Source: Serinicoccus hydrothermalis
Lineage (GTDB): Bacteria > Actinomycetota > Actinomycetes > Actinomycetales > Dermatophilaceae
Length of the DNA: 64,000 nucleotides
Assembly: GCF_001685415.1 (NCBI RefSeq)
Contig: NZ_CP014989.1
Location: 62,001-126,000, forward strand
Direction of reading: 5' to 3'
Under the pieces are notes generated by a model, which made no database searches, was not told the origin of the DNA, and saw only the letters and a list, made by a program, of their open reading frames with translations. The position numbers and the translations under genes are program-made. Positions 9,273 to 19,856 of this stretch are shown here, piece after piece (the stretch's first letter is position 1; every line of letters begins with the position of its first letter).

Positions 9273-9313
9273 GTGGCCCGGTTCGCGAAGTATGAGTTCG
9301 CGAACCGGGCCAC
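9273..9313. repeat. perfect 17-bp inverted repeat with 7-base loop
   Basis: The arms 9273-9289 (GTGGCCCGGTTCGCGAA) and 9297-9313 are perfectly complementary, with loop GTATGAG. It lies between convergent hemW and the DUF4870 gene, so it could terminate hemW. Its GTGGCCC...GGGCCAC ends resemble the palindromes beside the AbiEi/DUF559 genes, so it may be a stand-alone member of a repeat family. Confidence 0.75.
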
Positions 9314-9354
9314 GACCAGCCGTGATGCTGCTGGCGGTGCGCAAGGTGCCTGGA

Positions 9355-9500
9355 GGCTCTGCTCCCGCATCACCGGGAGGTCCGTCCCGAAGGACGGTCG
9401 AATCCTCGGCAGTCTTGCGACCCGCTCTCCCCGAGGGGAGTGCGTAGGGGAATGTCTACGCCTCCCGAGGCCGGGGCGCAAGGGGTCGGGAGAGAAAGTC
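9355..9500. ncRNA. candidate structured RNA or hairpin cluster in a 403-bp intergenic region
   Basis: The region 9162-9564 between convergent genes has no convincing protein gene. It holds consecutive potential helices: CTCCCG/CGGGAG near 9362-9379, CCGTCC-CGAA-GGACGG (9382-9397), an imperfect CTCCCC/GGGGAG hairpin near 9427-9440, GCGTAG (9442-9447) with CTACGC (9456-9461), and CTCCCGA (9462-9468) with TCGGGAG (9486-9492). CTTGCG (9414-9419) can also pair with CGCAAG (9477-9482). It matches no RNA family I can name; RNase P, tmRNA and SRP RNA signatures are absent. The strand is undecided. Confidence 0.3.
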
Positions 9501-9504
9501 GGAC

Positions 9505-9540
9505 GGCCCCCGGCGTGTCGGGGAGGACACGCCGGAGGCC
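9505..9540 (-). terminator. hairpin terminator of the DUF4870 gene
   Basis: A 15-bp stem with one mismatch (9505-9519 with 9526-9540) and a 6-base loop lies 24 bp after the minus-strand stop codon at 9565. Confidence 0.65.
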
Positions 9541-9564
9541 GGTGACAGGTGGGACGGGTGGGGC

Positions 9565-10056
9565 TCAGCTCAGCAGACGGATCTGGAACGGGTAGTCGTA
9601 GACCCGGCCGTCGGCGGCCCGCAGCGCTCCCTTGATGTGGCACCAGAGCTGGACGACGAAGATGAGGATCCAGCCCGGGACGGCCCAGAGGAAGCCGATG
9701 CCGATGGTGAGGATGACGCTGATCCACAGCGCCACGCTGGCGATGGTCATCGTCAGGTTGAAGTTGAAGGCCCCGGCGGACGCCGTGCGCACGGCAGCGG
9801 ACCGGTCCTTGTAGAACAGCCAGATGAGCAGGGGGCCGAGGAAGGGCACCCAGCCGACGCTGAGCAGCATCGCCAGCGGTCCGGAGAGGTGGGCCAGGAT
9901 CATCATGGACTTCTCGTCGCCCTGCACGGGTGCCGGGCCGGAGCCGGGCTGCCCGTAGGCGGGACTGCCGGGACTGCCGCCCTGGGGGTATGCCTGCGCA
10001 CCCTGCTGGGGGTCCTGCCAGGGTTGGCCGCTGGGGGGAGGTGGGTTCTGGGTCAT
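9565..10056 (-). CDS. DUF4870 domain membrane protein with a Pro/Gln/Gly-rich tail
   Basis: This 163-residue protein has a cytoplasmic N-terminal stretch rich in Pro, Gln and Gly (residues 1-45). A DUF4870-type membrane domain follows with about three hydrophobic segments (AHLSGPLAMLLSVGWVPFLG, FNFNLTMTIASVALWISVIL, GIGFLWAVPGWILIFVVQL) and a conserved C-terminal ALRAADGRVYDYPFQIRLL. The function is unknown. The ATG at 10056 is chosen over a GTG nine bases upstream because GAGGAG sits 8 bases before the ATG. Confidence 0.8.
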   Translation of the reverse strand: MTQNPPPPSGQPWQDPQQGAQAYPQGGSPGSPAYGQPGSGPAPVQGDEKSMMILAHLSGPLAMLLSVGWVPFLGPLLIWLFYKDRSAAVRTASAGAFNFNLTMTIASVALWISVILTIGIGFLWAVPGWILIFVVQLWCHIKGALRAADGRVYDYPFQIRLLS

Positions 10057-10061
10057 GCTGC

Positions 10062-10949
10062 TCACTCCTCGTGAGGTGGTGGAACGGTGACGAAGTCGAT
10101 CAGCTCTTCGACGCTGGCGAGCAGCGTTGGTTCCAGGTCACTGTAGGAACGCACCGTGCCCAGGATCTTCTTCCACCCCCGGGCCACGTCCGCTTGGGTC
10201 CGGTGCGCCCACCCCAGCTCGGCGAGGATCCCGTGCTTCCACGAGCGCCCGCGCTCGATGACCGGCCAGGCGTCGAGCCCCAGCCGCGCCGGCTTCACCG
10301 ACTGCCACACGTCGACGTAGGGGTGGCCCAGGATGCGCACCCACGGGCTGACCCGCTCCGCCTCCTGCACGATCCGGGTCTCCTTGGTGCCGGGGATGAG
10401 GTGGTCGACGAGGATGCCGAGGCGCTGGTCGCGCGTCGGCGCGAACGAGCGGATGAGGGAGGCCAGGTCGTCGACCCCGTCGAGCATCTCGACCACGACG
10501 CCCTCCACGCGCAGGTCGTCGCCCCAGACCTTCTCCACCAGCTCGGCGTCGTGGCGGCCCTCCACCCAGATGCGGGAGCCGGTGGCGACGCGGGCCGGCC
10601 GGTCGGTGACCCGCACCGAGCCGCTGGCCGTGCGCCTCGCCGCCTCGCGCTCGGTGGCCAGGCGCTCGACCGCCCGCCGGTCGACCGGCGCGGTGAGGAC
10701 GACGGGCGCACCCTCGAGCAGGAAGCCCGGCCCGAGTGGGAAGCCCTTGCGCCGGCCGCGGCGGTCCTCGAGGTGGACCACCTGCATACCGCCGACCTTC
10801 TCCACGCCGACGACGGCACCGCACCAGCCGGTGTCGACGTCCTCCACGACCATCCCGGGGTCGGCGGCCACCTCGCGGGCGCGGCCCCGGCGGGGGGCGC
10901 GCCAGTCGGTCGCAAGGACGTCGGTGCCGTATCCGTAGCGGTCGTTCAC
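10062..10949 (-). CDS. DUF3097 family protein
   Basis: This 295-residue soluble protein belongs to the actinobacterial DUF3097 family. It has no known function and no recognised catalytic motif. Visible blocks are YGTDVLATDWRAPRRGR at the N-terminus, SRIWVEGRHDAELVEKVWG (about residue 130) and GILVDHLIPGTKE (about residue 185), which recall Toprim-like folds, and a C-terminal PYVDVWQSVKPARLGL block. It ends 5 bp before the DUF4870 start on the same strand, so the two are probably one transcript. The GTG start has TACGGT 8 bases upstream. Confidence 0.85.
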   Translation of the reverse strand: MNDRYGYGTDVLATDWRAPRRGRAREVAADPGMVVEDVDTGWCGAVVGVEKVGGMQVVHLEDRRGRRKGFPLGPGFLLEGAPVVLTAPVDRRAVERLATEREAARRTASGSVRVTDRPARVATGSRIWVEGRHDAELVEKVWGDDLRVEGVVVEMLDGVDDLASLIRSFAPTRDQRLGILVDHLIPGTKETRIVQEAERVSPWVRILGHPYVDVWQSVKPARLGLDAWPVIERGRSWKHGILAELGWAHRTQADVARGWKKILGTVRSYSDLEPTLLASVEELIDFVTVPPPHEE

Positions 10950-11025
10950 AACAGGTGACCGTAGCGCGTGTGACGCACGAGGTCCCTGAGGCGCGCGACG
11001 GCCGCCCAGGTCGGGCGTCCGGTGG

Positions 11026-12444
<1,419 letters not shown>

Positions 12445-12470
12445 GGTATGCCGTCCGCCCACACCTCCCG

Positions 12471-12476
12471 TAGACT
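12471..12476 (+). promoter_or_regulatory. putative -10 box of the hrcA operon
   Basis: TAGACT overlaps the left edge of the CIRCE operator, so HrcA bound to the operator would block RNA polymerase. Confidence 0.5.
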
Positions 12477-12501
12477 GGCACTCCTGACCTGTGAGTGCCA
12501 G
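12475..12501 (+). promoter_or_regulatory. CIRCE operator (HrcA binding site)
   Basis: CTGGCACTC (12475-12483), a 9-base spacer, and GAGTGCCAG (12493-12501) form a perfect inverted repeat that matches the CIRCE consensus. It lies 21 bp before the hrcA start, so HrcA should repress its own operon, including dnaJ. Confidence 0.93.
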
Positions 12502-12522
12502 CCGCCCCTGGGAGGAGGGACC

Positions 12523-13542
12523 GTGAGCGACGACCGACGACTGGACGTGCTGCGAGCCATCGTCCAGGACTACGTCCGCACCTCCGAGCCGGTAGGCTCC
12601 AAGTCTCTGCTCGAGCGGCACCAGCTCGGGGTCTCCGCCGCCACGGTGCGCAACGACATGGCGGTGCTGGAGGAGGAGGGCCTCATCACCGCGCCGCACA
12701 CCAGCGCGGGCCGGGTGCCCACCGACGCCGGCTACCGCCTCTTCGTCGACCGGCTCCAGCAGATCAAGCCGATGACCCGGGCCGAGCGCACCGCGATCGC
12801 CCGCTTCCTCGACGGCGCCGTCGACCTCGACGACGTCGTGTCCCGCACCACCCGGCTGCTCTCGAGCCTCACCCAGCAGGTCGCGGTGATGCAGTACCCG
12901 AGCCTGTCCCGCTCCACCGTGCGGCACGTCGAGCTGGTCCCCGTCGGCGGCACCCGCCTCATGATCGTGCTGATCGTCAACACCGGCCGGGTGGAGCAGC
13001 GGGTCGTGGACGTCGGGCGCGACCTCACCCTCGAGCCCGAGGTCGTGGCCCAGCTGCGCGCCCTCGTCAACGAGCTCACGGTGGGGGAGCGGCTCAGCAT
13101 CGTCGCCGCCGGGACGGCCGCGATCGGGGACCGGGTGGTGCCCGCCGACCGTGCCCTCGCCGAGGTGGTCCTCGACGCCCTGGCGGTCGCCGCCGACGAG
13201 CAGACCGAGGAGCGGATCGCCATGGCCGGCACCGGCAACCTCGCGCGGGTCGGCAGCGACTTCCCCACCTCGCTCTCCCAGGTGCTCGAGGCGCTCGAGG
13301 AGCATGTGGTCCTGCTGCGGCTCATGGGTAGCATGGCCAGCCTCGACGACGCGAGCGCGGTGGCCGTCTCCATCGGTGCCGAGAACCCCTACGAACCCCT
13401 GCGCACGACCTCGGTGGTCGCCACGACCTACGGGCCCGCCGGCGGTCTGGGGGTGGTGGGACCGACCCGCATGGACTACCCGCAGGCGATGGCCACGGTC
13501 CGGGCCGTCGCCCACTACGTCGCCGACATCCTGGACGGGTGA
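12523..13542 (+). CDS. hrcA: heat-inducible transcription repressor HrcA
   Basis: HrcA represses chaperone genes by binding CIRCE and is kept active by GroEL. The 339-residue protein has the N-terminal winged helix with [13 protein letters not shown] and the strongly conserved [18 protein letters not shown] and [14 protein letters not shown] blocks (residues 20-70). A GAF-like domain follows, and [14 protein letters not shown] lies near the C-terminus. GTG 12523 has a strong ribosome binding site (GGAGGAGG at 12511). It heads the operon with dnaJ, 92 bp downstream. Confidence 0.97.
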   Translation: MSDDRRLDVLRAIVQDYVRTSEPVGSKSLLERHQLGVSAATVRNDMAVLEEEGLITAPHTSAGRVPTDAGYRLFVDRLQQIKPMTRAERTAIARFLDGAVDLDDVVSRTTRLLSSLTQQVAVMQYPSLSRSTVRHVELVPVGGTRLMIVLIVNTGRVEQRVVDVGRDLTLEPEVVAQLRALVNELTVGERLSIVAAGTAAIGDRVVPADRALAEVVLDALAVAADEQTEERIAMAGTGNLARVGSDFPTSLSQVLEALEEHVVLLRLMGSMASLDDASAVAVSIGAENPYEPLRTTSVVATTYGPAGGLGVVGPTRMDYPQAMATVRAVAHYVADILDG

Positions 13543-13634
13543 GCCACCTCACGGCATACCCCGGCCCCGATGACCGTTGAACCGAACCGGACCACCAGAC
13601 CGCACACGCCACGACCGCAAGGACGTCCTACGCC

Positions 13635-14759
13635 GTGAACGACTACTACGCCGATCTCGGGGTGTCCCGTGAGGCCACCGCCGAGGAGATCAAGAAGGCC
13701 TACCGCAAGAAGGCCCGCCAGCTGCACCCCGACGTCAACCCCGGCGAGGAGGCCGAGTCGGAGTTCAAGCGGGTGAGCCAGGCCTACGATGTGCTGGGCG
13801 ACCAGGCCAAGCGCGCCTCCTACGACCGTGGCCAGGACCCCTACGGAGGGGCCACCGGCGGCTTCGGTCAGGGCTTCACCTTCAGCGACATCATGGACGC
13901 CTTCTTCGGCGGCACCGCTGCGGGCGCCCGCGGCCCGCGCTCGCGGACCCAGCGCGGCCACGACGCGCTCATCCGCCTCGACGTCGACCTCCCGACGGCG
14001 GTCTTCGGCGGCGAGCAGACCCTGCAGATCGACACGGCCGTGGTCTGCACCACGTGCAGCGGCGCGGGCGCCCAGCCCGGCACCGGCACCCGGACCTGCG
14101 ACGTCTGCAGCGGGCGCGGCGAGGTGCAGCAGGTGCAGCGCTCCTTCCTCGGCCAGGTCATGACGTCGCGCCCCTGCCAGGCCTGCCGCGGCTTCGGCGA
14201 CGTCATCGAGCACCCCTGCTTCGACTGCTCCGGCGAGGGCCGGATCCGCACCCGTCGCGACCTCACCCTCAAGGTGCCCGGCGGCGTCGACTCCGGCACC
14301 CGCATCGCGCTGGCCGCCGAGGGCGAGGTCGGCCCCTACGGCGGGGAGCCGGGAGACCTCTACGTCGAGATCGCGGTGGAGCCGCACGAGCTCTTCACCC
14401 GCCGCGGCGACGACCTGCACTGCACGCTCGAGGTCCCCATGACCGCCGCCGCGCTGGGCGCGACCCTGCCGGTGGAGACCCTGGACGGACCGGTCGAGGT
14501 CGACCTGCGGCCGGGTACGCAGCCGGGCAACACGCTCTCGCTCGACGGCAAGGGCGTCACCCACCTGCGCGGCCAGGGGCGGGGCGAGCTCGTCGTCCAC
14601 CTCGACGTCAAGGTGCCCACCAAGCTCAACGACCAGCAGCGCGAGCTCCTCGCCCAGCTCGCCGAGAGCCGGGGCGAGTCCAGCCCCACCGGGCGGATGG
14701 GCAGCCCCGCCGGCAGCGGGCGCAAGCACAGCCTCTGGGACGCGTTGCGTGGCCGGTGA
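13635..14759 (+). CDS. dnaJ: molecular chaperone DnaJ (type I Hsp40, DnaJ2 paralogue)
   Basis: DnaJ stimulates the ATPase of DnaK and binds unfolded proteins. The J domain (residues 1-70) contains the HPD motif in QLHPDVNPG. A G/F-rich stretch (about 70-100) is followed by four CxxCxGxG zinc repeats (CTTCSGAG, CDVCSGRG, CQACRGFG, CFDCSGEG) and the C-terminal substrate-binding domains. The 374-residue length is typical for the copy paired with hrcA in actinobacteria. The start is GTG. rsmE follows after 3 bp. Confidence 0.96.
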   Translation: MNDYYADLGVSREATAEEIKKAYRKKARQLHPDVNPGEEAESEFKRVSQAYDVLGDQAKRASYDRGQDPYGGATGGFGQGFTFSDIMDAFFGGTAAGARGPRSRTQRGHDALIRLDVDLPTAVFGGEQTLQIDTAVVCTTCSGAGAQPGTGTRTCDVCSGRGEVQQVQRSFLGQVMTSRPCQACRGFGDVIEHPCFDCSGEGRIRTRRDLTLKVPGGVDSGTRIALAAEGEVGPYGGEPGDLYVEIAVEPHELFTRRGDDLHCTLEVPMTAAALGATLPVETLDGPVEVDLRPGTQPGNTLSLDGKGVTHLRGQGRGELVVHLDVKVPTKLNDQQRELLAQLAESRGESSPTGRMGSPAGSGRKHSLWDALRGR

Positions 14760-14762
14760 GGC

Positions 14763-15494
14763 GTGAGCGACCCGCTCTTCCTCGTCGACCCGGCACGGCT
14801 GGACGCTGACCGGATCATCCTGGACGGACCGGAGGGGCGCCACGCCGCGACGGTCCAGCGGATCACGCCGGGGGAGAGCGTCCTGGTCTCCGACGGTGCG
14901 GGCCGCGGCGCCCGGTGCCGCGTGCTGACCGCGGACCGGTCCGAGCTCGGGCTGGAGGTGGTGGAGCGCCTGGAGCAGCCGGAGCCCCGACCGAGGCTGG
15001 TGCTGGCGCAGGCCCTGGCCAAGGGCGACCGTGACCTGCAGGCGATCGAGGCCGCGACCGAGCTGGACGTGGACGAGGTCGTCCCCTGGCAGGCCGATCG
15101 CAGCGTCGTCCGGTGGCGCGGCGAGCGCGCCGCCAAGTCGCTGCGTCGCTGGGACCAGGCGCTGGTCGCGGCGACCAAGCAGTCCCGCCGGCTGCGCCGA
15201 CCGACCCTGGCCGACCCGGTGGGGCGCAACGGGCTGCTCGCCCGTGCCGGGCAGAGCGCCCTGGCCCTCGTGCTGCACGAGGAGGCGACCGACCCGCTGG
15301 CCGAGGTGGAGCTGCCCGACGCGGGCGACGTTCTCCTCGTGGTCGGCCCGGAGGGCGGGATCTCGACCGAGGAGCTCGACGCCCTCGTCCACGCCGGTGC
15401 CGCGCCGGTCCGGCTCGGGGCCACCGTGCTGCGCACCTCGACCGCCGGGCCCGCCGCCCTCGCCGTGCTCGCCGCCCGGGGGAGGTGGCGGTGA
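14763..15494 (+). CDS. rsmE: 16S rRNA (uracil-1498-N3)-methyltransferase
   Basis: RsmE methylates U1498 of 16S rRNA with SAM. It belongs to the SPOUT class. The knot region is visible as VVGPEGGISTEELDAL (about residues 193-208) and VRLGATVLRTSTAGPAAL near the C-terminus. The N-terminal PUA-like domain contains GPEGRHAATVQRI. The 243-residue length is normal. GTG 14763 follows the dnaJ stop by 3 bp, and the gene overlaps the downstream transporter by 4 bases, so hrcA to the transporter look like one transcript. Confidence 0.95.
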   Translation: MSDPLFLVDPARLDADRIILDGPEGRHAATVQRITPGESVLVSDGAGRGARCRVLTADRSELGLEVVERLEQPEPRPRLVLAQALAKGDRDLQAIEAATELDVDEVVPWQADRSVVRWRGERAAKSLRRWDQALVAATKQSRRLRRPTLADPVGRNGLLARAGQSALALVLHEEATDPLAEVELPDAGDVLLVVGPEGGISTEELDALVHAGAAPVRLGATVLRTSTAGPAALAVLAARGRWR

Positions 15495-16906
15495 GCACCG
15501 ACCCCCTGAGCGCGACCGCCACCGGCACCCGCGAGCGCGCTCCCCGCAGCGGGGCCGTCTTCGCGCCGGGGATCCGCAGCGCCTCGGTGGGGGCCACGGT
15601 CCTCATCGCGATGTTCGCCCTGGAGTACATCGCGGTGGGCGCCGCCATGCCGACGGTCGCGGAGGCCCTGGACGGCTACCACCTCTACAACATGGCCTTC
15701 GGCGCGACGGTCGCGCTGAGCGTCGTCGGGATGATCCTCGCCGGCTGGTGGTCGGACCGGTCCGGTCCGCGCCCGGTCGTGCTCGCCGGGGCGGGGGTGT
15801 TCTCCCTCGGCCTCCTCGTGGCCGGGCTGGCACCGACGATGGAGGTGCTCATCGTCGGCAGGGGGTTGCAGGGCCTCGGCAGCGGCCTGGCGTCGGTCGC
15901 CGTCTACGTCGTCATCGCCCAACGCGTCCCCGACGGCCTCCGTCCGGCGGTCTTCTCCCTGCTCGCGGCGGCCTGGGTGCTGCCCGGGCTGGCCGGTCCG
16001 CTGCTCACCGGGACCCTGGTCGAGCACCTCTCCTGGCGCTGGGTCTTCCTCGGCGTGGTCCCCGTCGTGCTGCTCTCGGTCTGGGTGCTTCGCCCGGCGC
16101 TGCGGGCCACCTACCCCGGCGACGACGCCGGCTACCTGCGCGGGTCGATCATCGGGTGGGCCGTGCTGGCCGCCCTCGGGGTCGGGCTGCTCAACCTCGC
16201 CGGCGACCGCGTCACCGCGGCGGAGTATGCCGTCGGCGCCGTCGTCCTCGTGCTGCTCTTCCTGGCCGCCCGCCGGCTCCTCCCGAGCGGGACCCTCGCG
16301 CTGCGGCGCGGGCTCCCCTCGGTGGTGGGGGTGCGCTCGGCCCTCGGCGGGTCCTTCGTGGCGGCCGAGGCATACCTGCCGCTCATGCTGCGCGACGAGC
16401 ACGGCTACGGCCCCGCCCGAGCGGGAGCGGTGCTCGCCGTGGCCTCGTGCACCTGGGCCCTGGGGTCGTGGCTCCAGGCCCGGGTCGGGCCCGGTCGGGA
16501 CCGCTACCGCCTCATGGTCGTGGGCACCTCGCTGTATGCCGCCCTCATGGTCGTGCTGGCCGTGTCCGTGGCGTTCTCGTGGCCGGGGTGGGTGGTCATC
16601 GCCCTCTACGGCCTGGCCACGCTCGGGGTCGGCCTGGCCTACCCGACGACCTCGCTGCTGACGATGCGCCTGTCCCCGGAGGCCGAGATCGGGCGCAACT
16701 CCTCCGCGCTGCAGGTGGGCGAGGCACTGACCAGCGCCTTCATCCTGGCGATCACCGGTGTCGTCTTCGGGGTGTTCTACGCCACCGCACCGCACACCGC
16801 CTTCGTCGGCACCCTCGTCGTGGCCGTGCTCGTCGGGCTGCTCTCGGTGTCCAGCGCGCTGCGGGCCCGTCCTGCGCGGAGGGCGGCGGACGGGCTCGGC
16901 GTCTAG
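15491..16906 (+). CDS. MFS transporter, drug-efflux type (DHA2-like)
   Basis: This 471-residue protein has about 14 hydrophobic segments and belongs to the major facilitator superfamily. The motif-A-like loop GMILAGWWSDRSGPRPVVL (about residues 76-94) and the GRGLQGLGSGLASV motif-B-like segment (about 123-136) are clear. The substrate is unknown; the family exports drugs or metabolites. GTG 15491 overlaps the rsmE stop. This gene stands between rsmE and phoH, a spot that in relatives is normally occupied by phoH directly or by a HIT-family gene, so it looks like a lineage-specific insertion into an old operon. Confidence 0.88.
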   Translation: MSTDPLSATATGTRERAPRSGAVFAPGIRSASVGATVLIAMFALEYIAVGAAMPTVAEALDGYHLYNMAFGATVALSVVGMILAGWWSDRSGPRPVVLAGAGVFSLGLLVAGLAPTMEVLIVGRGLQGLGSGLASVAVYVVIAQRVPDGLRPAVFSLLAAAWVLPGLAGPLLTGTLVEHLSWRWVFLGVVPVVLLSVWVLRPALRATYPGDDAGYLRGSIIGWAVLAALGVGLLNLAGDRVTAAEYAVGAVVLVLLFLAARRLLPSGTLALRRGLPSVVGVRSALGGSFVAAEAYLPLMLRDEHGYGPARAGAVLAVASCTWALGSWLQARVGPGRDRYRLMVVGTSLYAALMVVLAVSVAFSWPGWVVIALYGLATLGVGLAYPTTSLLTMRLSPEAEIGRNSSALQVGEALTSAFILAITGVVFGVFYATAPHTAFVGTLVVAVLVGLLSVSSALRARPARRAADGLGV

Positions 16907-16909
16907 ACT
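16904..16909 (+). promoter_or_regulatory. putative -10 box of phoH
   Basis: TAGACT overlaps the stop codon of the MFS gene and ends 9 bases before the phoH ATG. It would give the phoH-ybeY-era group its own near-leaderless promoter. Confidence 0.4.
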
Positions 16910-16918
16910 GGGAGCCTC

Positions 16919-17962
16919 ATGACGCAGACCGACCCGAGCACCGCCACCCAGCCCACGCATACCGTCGTCATCCCCGACGAGGTCCCGATGGTCACCCTCC
17001 TCGGACCCCGGGACGAGCTGCTGCGCACGATCGAACGCGCATTCCCGCAGGTCGACGTGCACGTGCGCGGCAACGAGTTCCGGCTCACCGGCGACTCCGG
17101 TGAGCTGGCCCTCGTGGAGCGGCTCGTCGACGAGCTGCTGGCGATCGTGGGGCGGGGTCAGCCGCTCAACCGTGACGCCGTGGAGCGCAGCATCGGCATG
17201 CTGCGCACCGCGACCTCGGACCGCCCGGCCGACGTGCTGACGATGAACATCGTCTCCAACCGCGGCAAGACGATCCGGCCCAAGACGCTCAACCAGAAGC
17301 ACTACGTCGAGGCCATCGACGCGCACACGATCGTCTTCGGGCTCGGCCCGGCCGGCACCGGCAAGACCTACCTGGCGATGGCCAAGGCGGTCGCGGCGCT
17401 GCAGGCCAAGGAGGTCAACCGGATCATCCTCACCCGCCCGGCGGTGGAGGCGGGGGAACGCCTGGGCTTCCTGCCCGGCACCCTCACCGACAAGATCGAC
17501 CCCTACCTGCGCCCGCTCTACGACGCGCTGCACGACATGGTCGACAGCGAGTCCATGTCCAAGCTCATGGCGGCCGGCACCATCGAGGTCGCCCCCCTGG
17601 CCTACATGCGCGGCCGCTCGCTCAACGACGCCTTCATCATCCTCGACGAGGCGCAGAACACCTCGCCCGAGCAGATGAAGATGTTCCTCACCCGGCTCGG
17701 CTTCGGCTCCAAGATGGTCGTCACCGGCGACACGACGCAGGTGGACCTCCCGGGCGGGACGAAGTCCGGCCTGCGCGTCGTGCAGGACATCCTGGCCGAC
17801 GTCGAGGACATCCACTTCTCCCACCTCACCAGCCAGGACGTCGTGCGCCACCGCCTGGTCAGCGACATCGTCGACGCCTACGGCCGGTTCGACGAGCGGC
17901 AGCGCCGCCCCGGCGGCCCCCGTCGCGAGCCCCGGCCCGCGCCCGGGGAGGGCAGCGGATGA
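16919..17962 (+). CDS. phoH: PhoH family ATPase/helicase
   Basis: PhoH-like proteins are cytosolic ATPases of the helicase superfamily 1 type, linked to RNA metabolism together with YbeY. The Walker A motif is [16 protein letters not shown] (about residues 139-154) and the Walker B is [10 protein letters not shown] (about 239-248); [12 protein letters not shown] follows. A KH-like N-terminal region precedes residue 100. The length is 347 residues. The stop overlaps the ybeY start (ATGA). Confidence 0.93.
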   Translation: MTQTDPSTATQPTHTVVIPDEVPMVTLLGPRDELLRTIERAFPQVDVHVRGNEFRLTGDSGELALVERLVDELLAIVGRGQPLNRDAVERSIGMLRTATSDRPADVLTMNIVSNRGKTIRPKTLNQKHYVEAIDAHTIVFGLGPAGTGKTYLAMAKAVAALQAKEVNRIILTRPAVEAGERLGFLPGTLTDKIDPYLRPLYDALHDMVDSESMSKLMAAGTIEVAPLAYMRGRSLNDAFIILDEAQNTSPEQMKMFLTRLGFGSKMVVTGDTTQVDLPGGTKSGLRVVQDILADVEDIHFSHLTSQDVVRHRLVSDIVDAYGRFDERQRRPGGPRREPRPAPGEGSG

Positions 17963-18477
17963 TCGAGGTCCTCAACGAGTCCGGGGAGGTCCCCTCACCG
18001 GTCCCGGAGAGCGAGCTGGCCGACCTCGGGCGTCACGTCCTGGACCAGCTGCGGGTCAACCCCCGCGTGGAGCTGACCATCACCCTCGTCGACACGGACA
18101 CGATGGCCAACCTGCACGAGCGGTGGATGGACCTGCCCGGTCCCACCGACGTCATGAGCTTCCCCATGGACGAGCTGCGCCCCGGTGGCCAGGGGTCGGG
18201 CCCGGTGGACGACGCGGGCGAGGCCGGGGTGCTCGGCGACGTCGTCCTGTGCCCGCCGGTCGCGCGGGAGCAGGCGCAGAAGGCCGGCCACGCCGTCGGC
18301 GACGAGATCCTGCTGCTCACCACGCACGGCATCCTGCACCTGCTCGGCTTCGACCACGCCGAGGAGACGGAGCGGCGCGAGATGTTCGACCTGCAGCGCA
18401 CGCTGCTGCTGACCTTCCTCGCCCACCGCGGCCGCACCACCCGCGCCGCCGACGACGACGTGGTGGGCGGCGCGTGA
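17959..18477 (+). CDS. ybeY: rRNA maturation endoribonuclease YbeY
   Basis: YbeY is a zinc-dependent endonuclease involved in 16S rRNA 3'-end maturation and ribosome quality control. The metal-binding motif [11 protein letters not shown] (about residues 116-126, HxxxHxxxxxH) is intact. The preceding [11 protein letters not shown] and GDVVLCPPV blocks are typical. The 172-residue length is normal. It overlaps phoH by 4 bases and the CBS protein gene by 4 bases. Confidence 0.96.
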   Translation: MIEVLNESGEVPSPVPESELADLGRHVLDQLRVNPRVELTITLVDTDTMANLHERWMDLPGPTDVMSFPMDELRPGGQGSGPVDDAGEAGVLGDVVLCPPVAREQAQKAGHAVGDEILLLTTHGILHLLGFDHAEETERREMFDLQRTLLLTFLAHRGRTTRAADDDVVGGA

Positions 18478-19856
18478 GCACGCTGATCCTGGTCGCGCTC
18501 GCGACCACCGTCATCGCCTTCCTGCTCACCGCGGGGGAGACCGCGCTGCAGCGCGTCACCCTGCGCCGGGTCGAGCAGCTGGCCGACGAGGGCCGCTCCG
18601 GCGCCCGGGCGCTGCTGCGGATCAGCGCGGATCCCGCGCCCTACCTCGCGGTCGCGGCCTTCGTGCGGGTGGCCGCCGAGGCCACGACCGCGGTCATGGT
18701 CACCGTGGCGGTCGACGTGCTCACCGACTCCCACCTGGAGACGGCCCTCATCGCCATCGCCATCATGTCGATCCTGACCTTCGTGGTCGTGGGCGTCTCC
18801 CCGCGCACCCTGGGCCGGCAGCACACGGAGTCGGTGGCCCTGCTCGCGGCCCCCGTCGTGCGGCTGCTGCGTCTCTTCCTCGGCCCGGTCGCCAAGCTGC
18901 TCGTCGTCTTCGGCAACGCGGTCACGCCGGGCCGCGGGTATACCGAGGGTCCCTTCGCGACGGAGACCGAGCTGCGCGAGCTGGTCGACCTGGCGGGGGA
19001 GTCCTCGGTCATCGAGGACGACGAGCGGGAGATGATCCACTCCATCTTCGAGCTCGGCGACACCGTCGCCCGCGAGGTCATGGTGCCGCGGCCCGACCTG
19101 GTCACCATCAAGGCGGAGAAGGTGCTCCGGCAGGCCATGTCGCTGCTCCTGCGCTCCGGCTTCTCCCGGGTCCCGGTCGTCGGCGAGGACACCGACGACG
19201 TCCTGGGAATGCTCTACTTCAAGGACGTCGCGCGGGCGGTCAACAGCCGCGCCGAGGCGGCCAGCGCGGTGCCGGTCACGGAGGTGATGCGGCCGGTGCA
19301 GCGCATCCCCGAGATGAAGCGGGTCGACGACCTGCTCAAGGAGATGCAGCGGGGACGGCAGCACGTCGCGGTCGTCATCGACGAGTACGGCGGCACCGCG
19401 GGCCTCATCACCATCGAGGACATCGTGGAGGAGATCGTGGGGGAGATCACCGACGAGTACGACCGCGACAGCGTCGAGGTCGAGGAGGTCACCGACGAGG
19501 AGGGCACCGCCCGGACGCGGGTCCCCGCGAACCTGCCGGTCGACGACCTCGCGGAGATGTTCGACGTCGAGATCGAGACCGAGGACGTCGACTCGGTGGG
19601 CGGTCTGCTGGCCACGGCGATCGGGATGGTGCCGATCCAGGGCGCGGTCGGCGAGGTCGCCGGGCTCGAGCTCACGGCCGAGCGTATGGCGGGCCGGCGC
19701 CGCCGGGTGGCGACGGTGCTCGTGCGGCGGGTGCCCGAGGCCGTGGAGGCCGACGAGGACGACGAGACGCAGGACGACCCGCAGGTGGACGACACCGAGG
19801 CCCCGGAGTCGGACCGGGACCGGCACGAGGACGAGGTGAGCTCCCATGCCCGCTGA
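18474..19856 (+). CDS. CNNM/CorC-type membrane protein (DUF21, CBS pair, CorC_HlyC)
   Basis: This 460-residue protein is probably a divalent-cation (Mg or Co) transporter or regulator of the HlyC/CorC/CNNM family. It has an N-terminal DUF21 membrane domain with about three segments (residues 1-130) and the linker [26 protein letters not shown] (about 178-203), followed by two CBS repeats (about 200-325), where [17 protein letters not shown] is diagnostic. A CorC_HlyC domain ends near residue 425, followed by an acidic tail. The GTG start at 18474 overlaps ybeY and the stop overlaps era. It is part of the phoH-ybeY-corC-era transcript. Confidence 0.93.
   Translation: MSTLILVALATTVIAFLLTAGETALQRVTLRRVEQLADEGRSGARALLRISADPAPYLAVAAFVRVAAEATTAVMVTVAVDVLTDSHLETALIAIAIMSILTFVVVGVSPRTLGRQHTESVALLAAPVVRLLRLFLGPVAKLLVVFGNAVTPGRGYTEGPFATETELRELVDLAGESSVIEDDEREMIHSIFELGDTVAREVMVPRPDLVTIKAEKVLRQAMSLLLRSGFSRVPVVGEDTDDVLGMLYFKDVARAVNSRAEAASAVPVTEVMRPVQRIPEMKRVDDLLKEMQRGRQHVAVVIDEYGGTAGLITIEDIVEEIVGEITDEYDRDSVEVEEVTDEEGTARTRVPANLPVDDLAEMFDVEIETEDVDSVGGLLATAIGMVPIQGAVGEVAGLELTAERMAGRRRRVATVLVRRVPEAVEADEDDETQDDPQVDDTEAPESDRDRHEDEVSSHAR

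Noticed and set aside
9385-9410. A T-arm-like GGTCGAATCC that could indicate a tRNA or tRNA-like element.
   Set aside because: No matching T stem, acceptor stem or anticodon arm can be built around it.
9237-9545. A 102-codon plus-strand frame in the hairpin-rich gap, with FAKYEFANRAT-like residues.
   Set aside because: These residues are simply the translation of the palindrome at 9273-9313. The rest has no protein features and covers the structured region and a terminator.
14360-17851. A 1163-codon open frame on the minus strand opposite dnaJ, rsmE, the MFS gene and phoH.
   Set aside because: Very high GC leaves antisense frames free of stops. The translation is low-complexity and the plus strand carries four well-supported genes.
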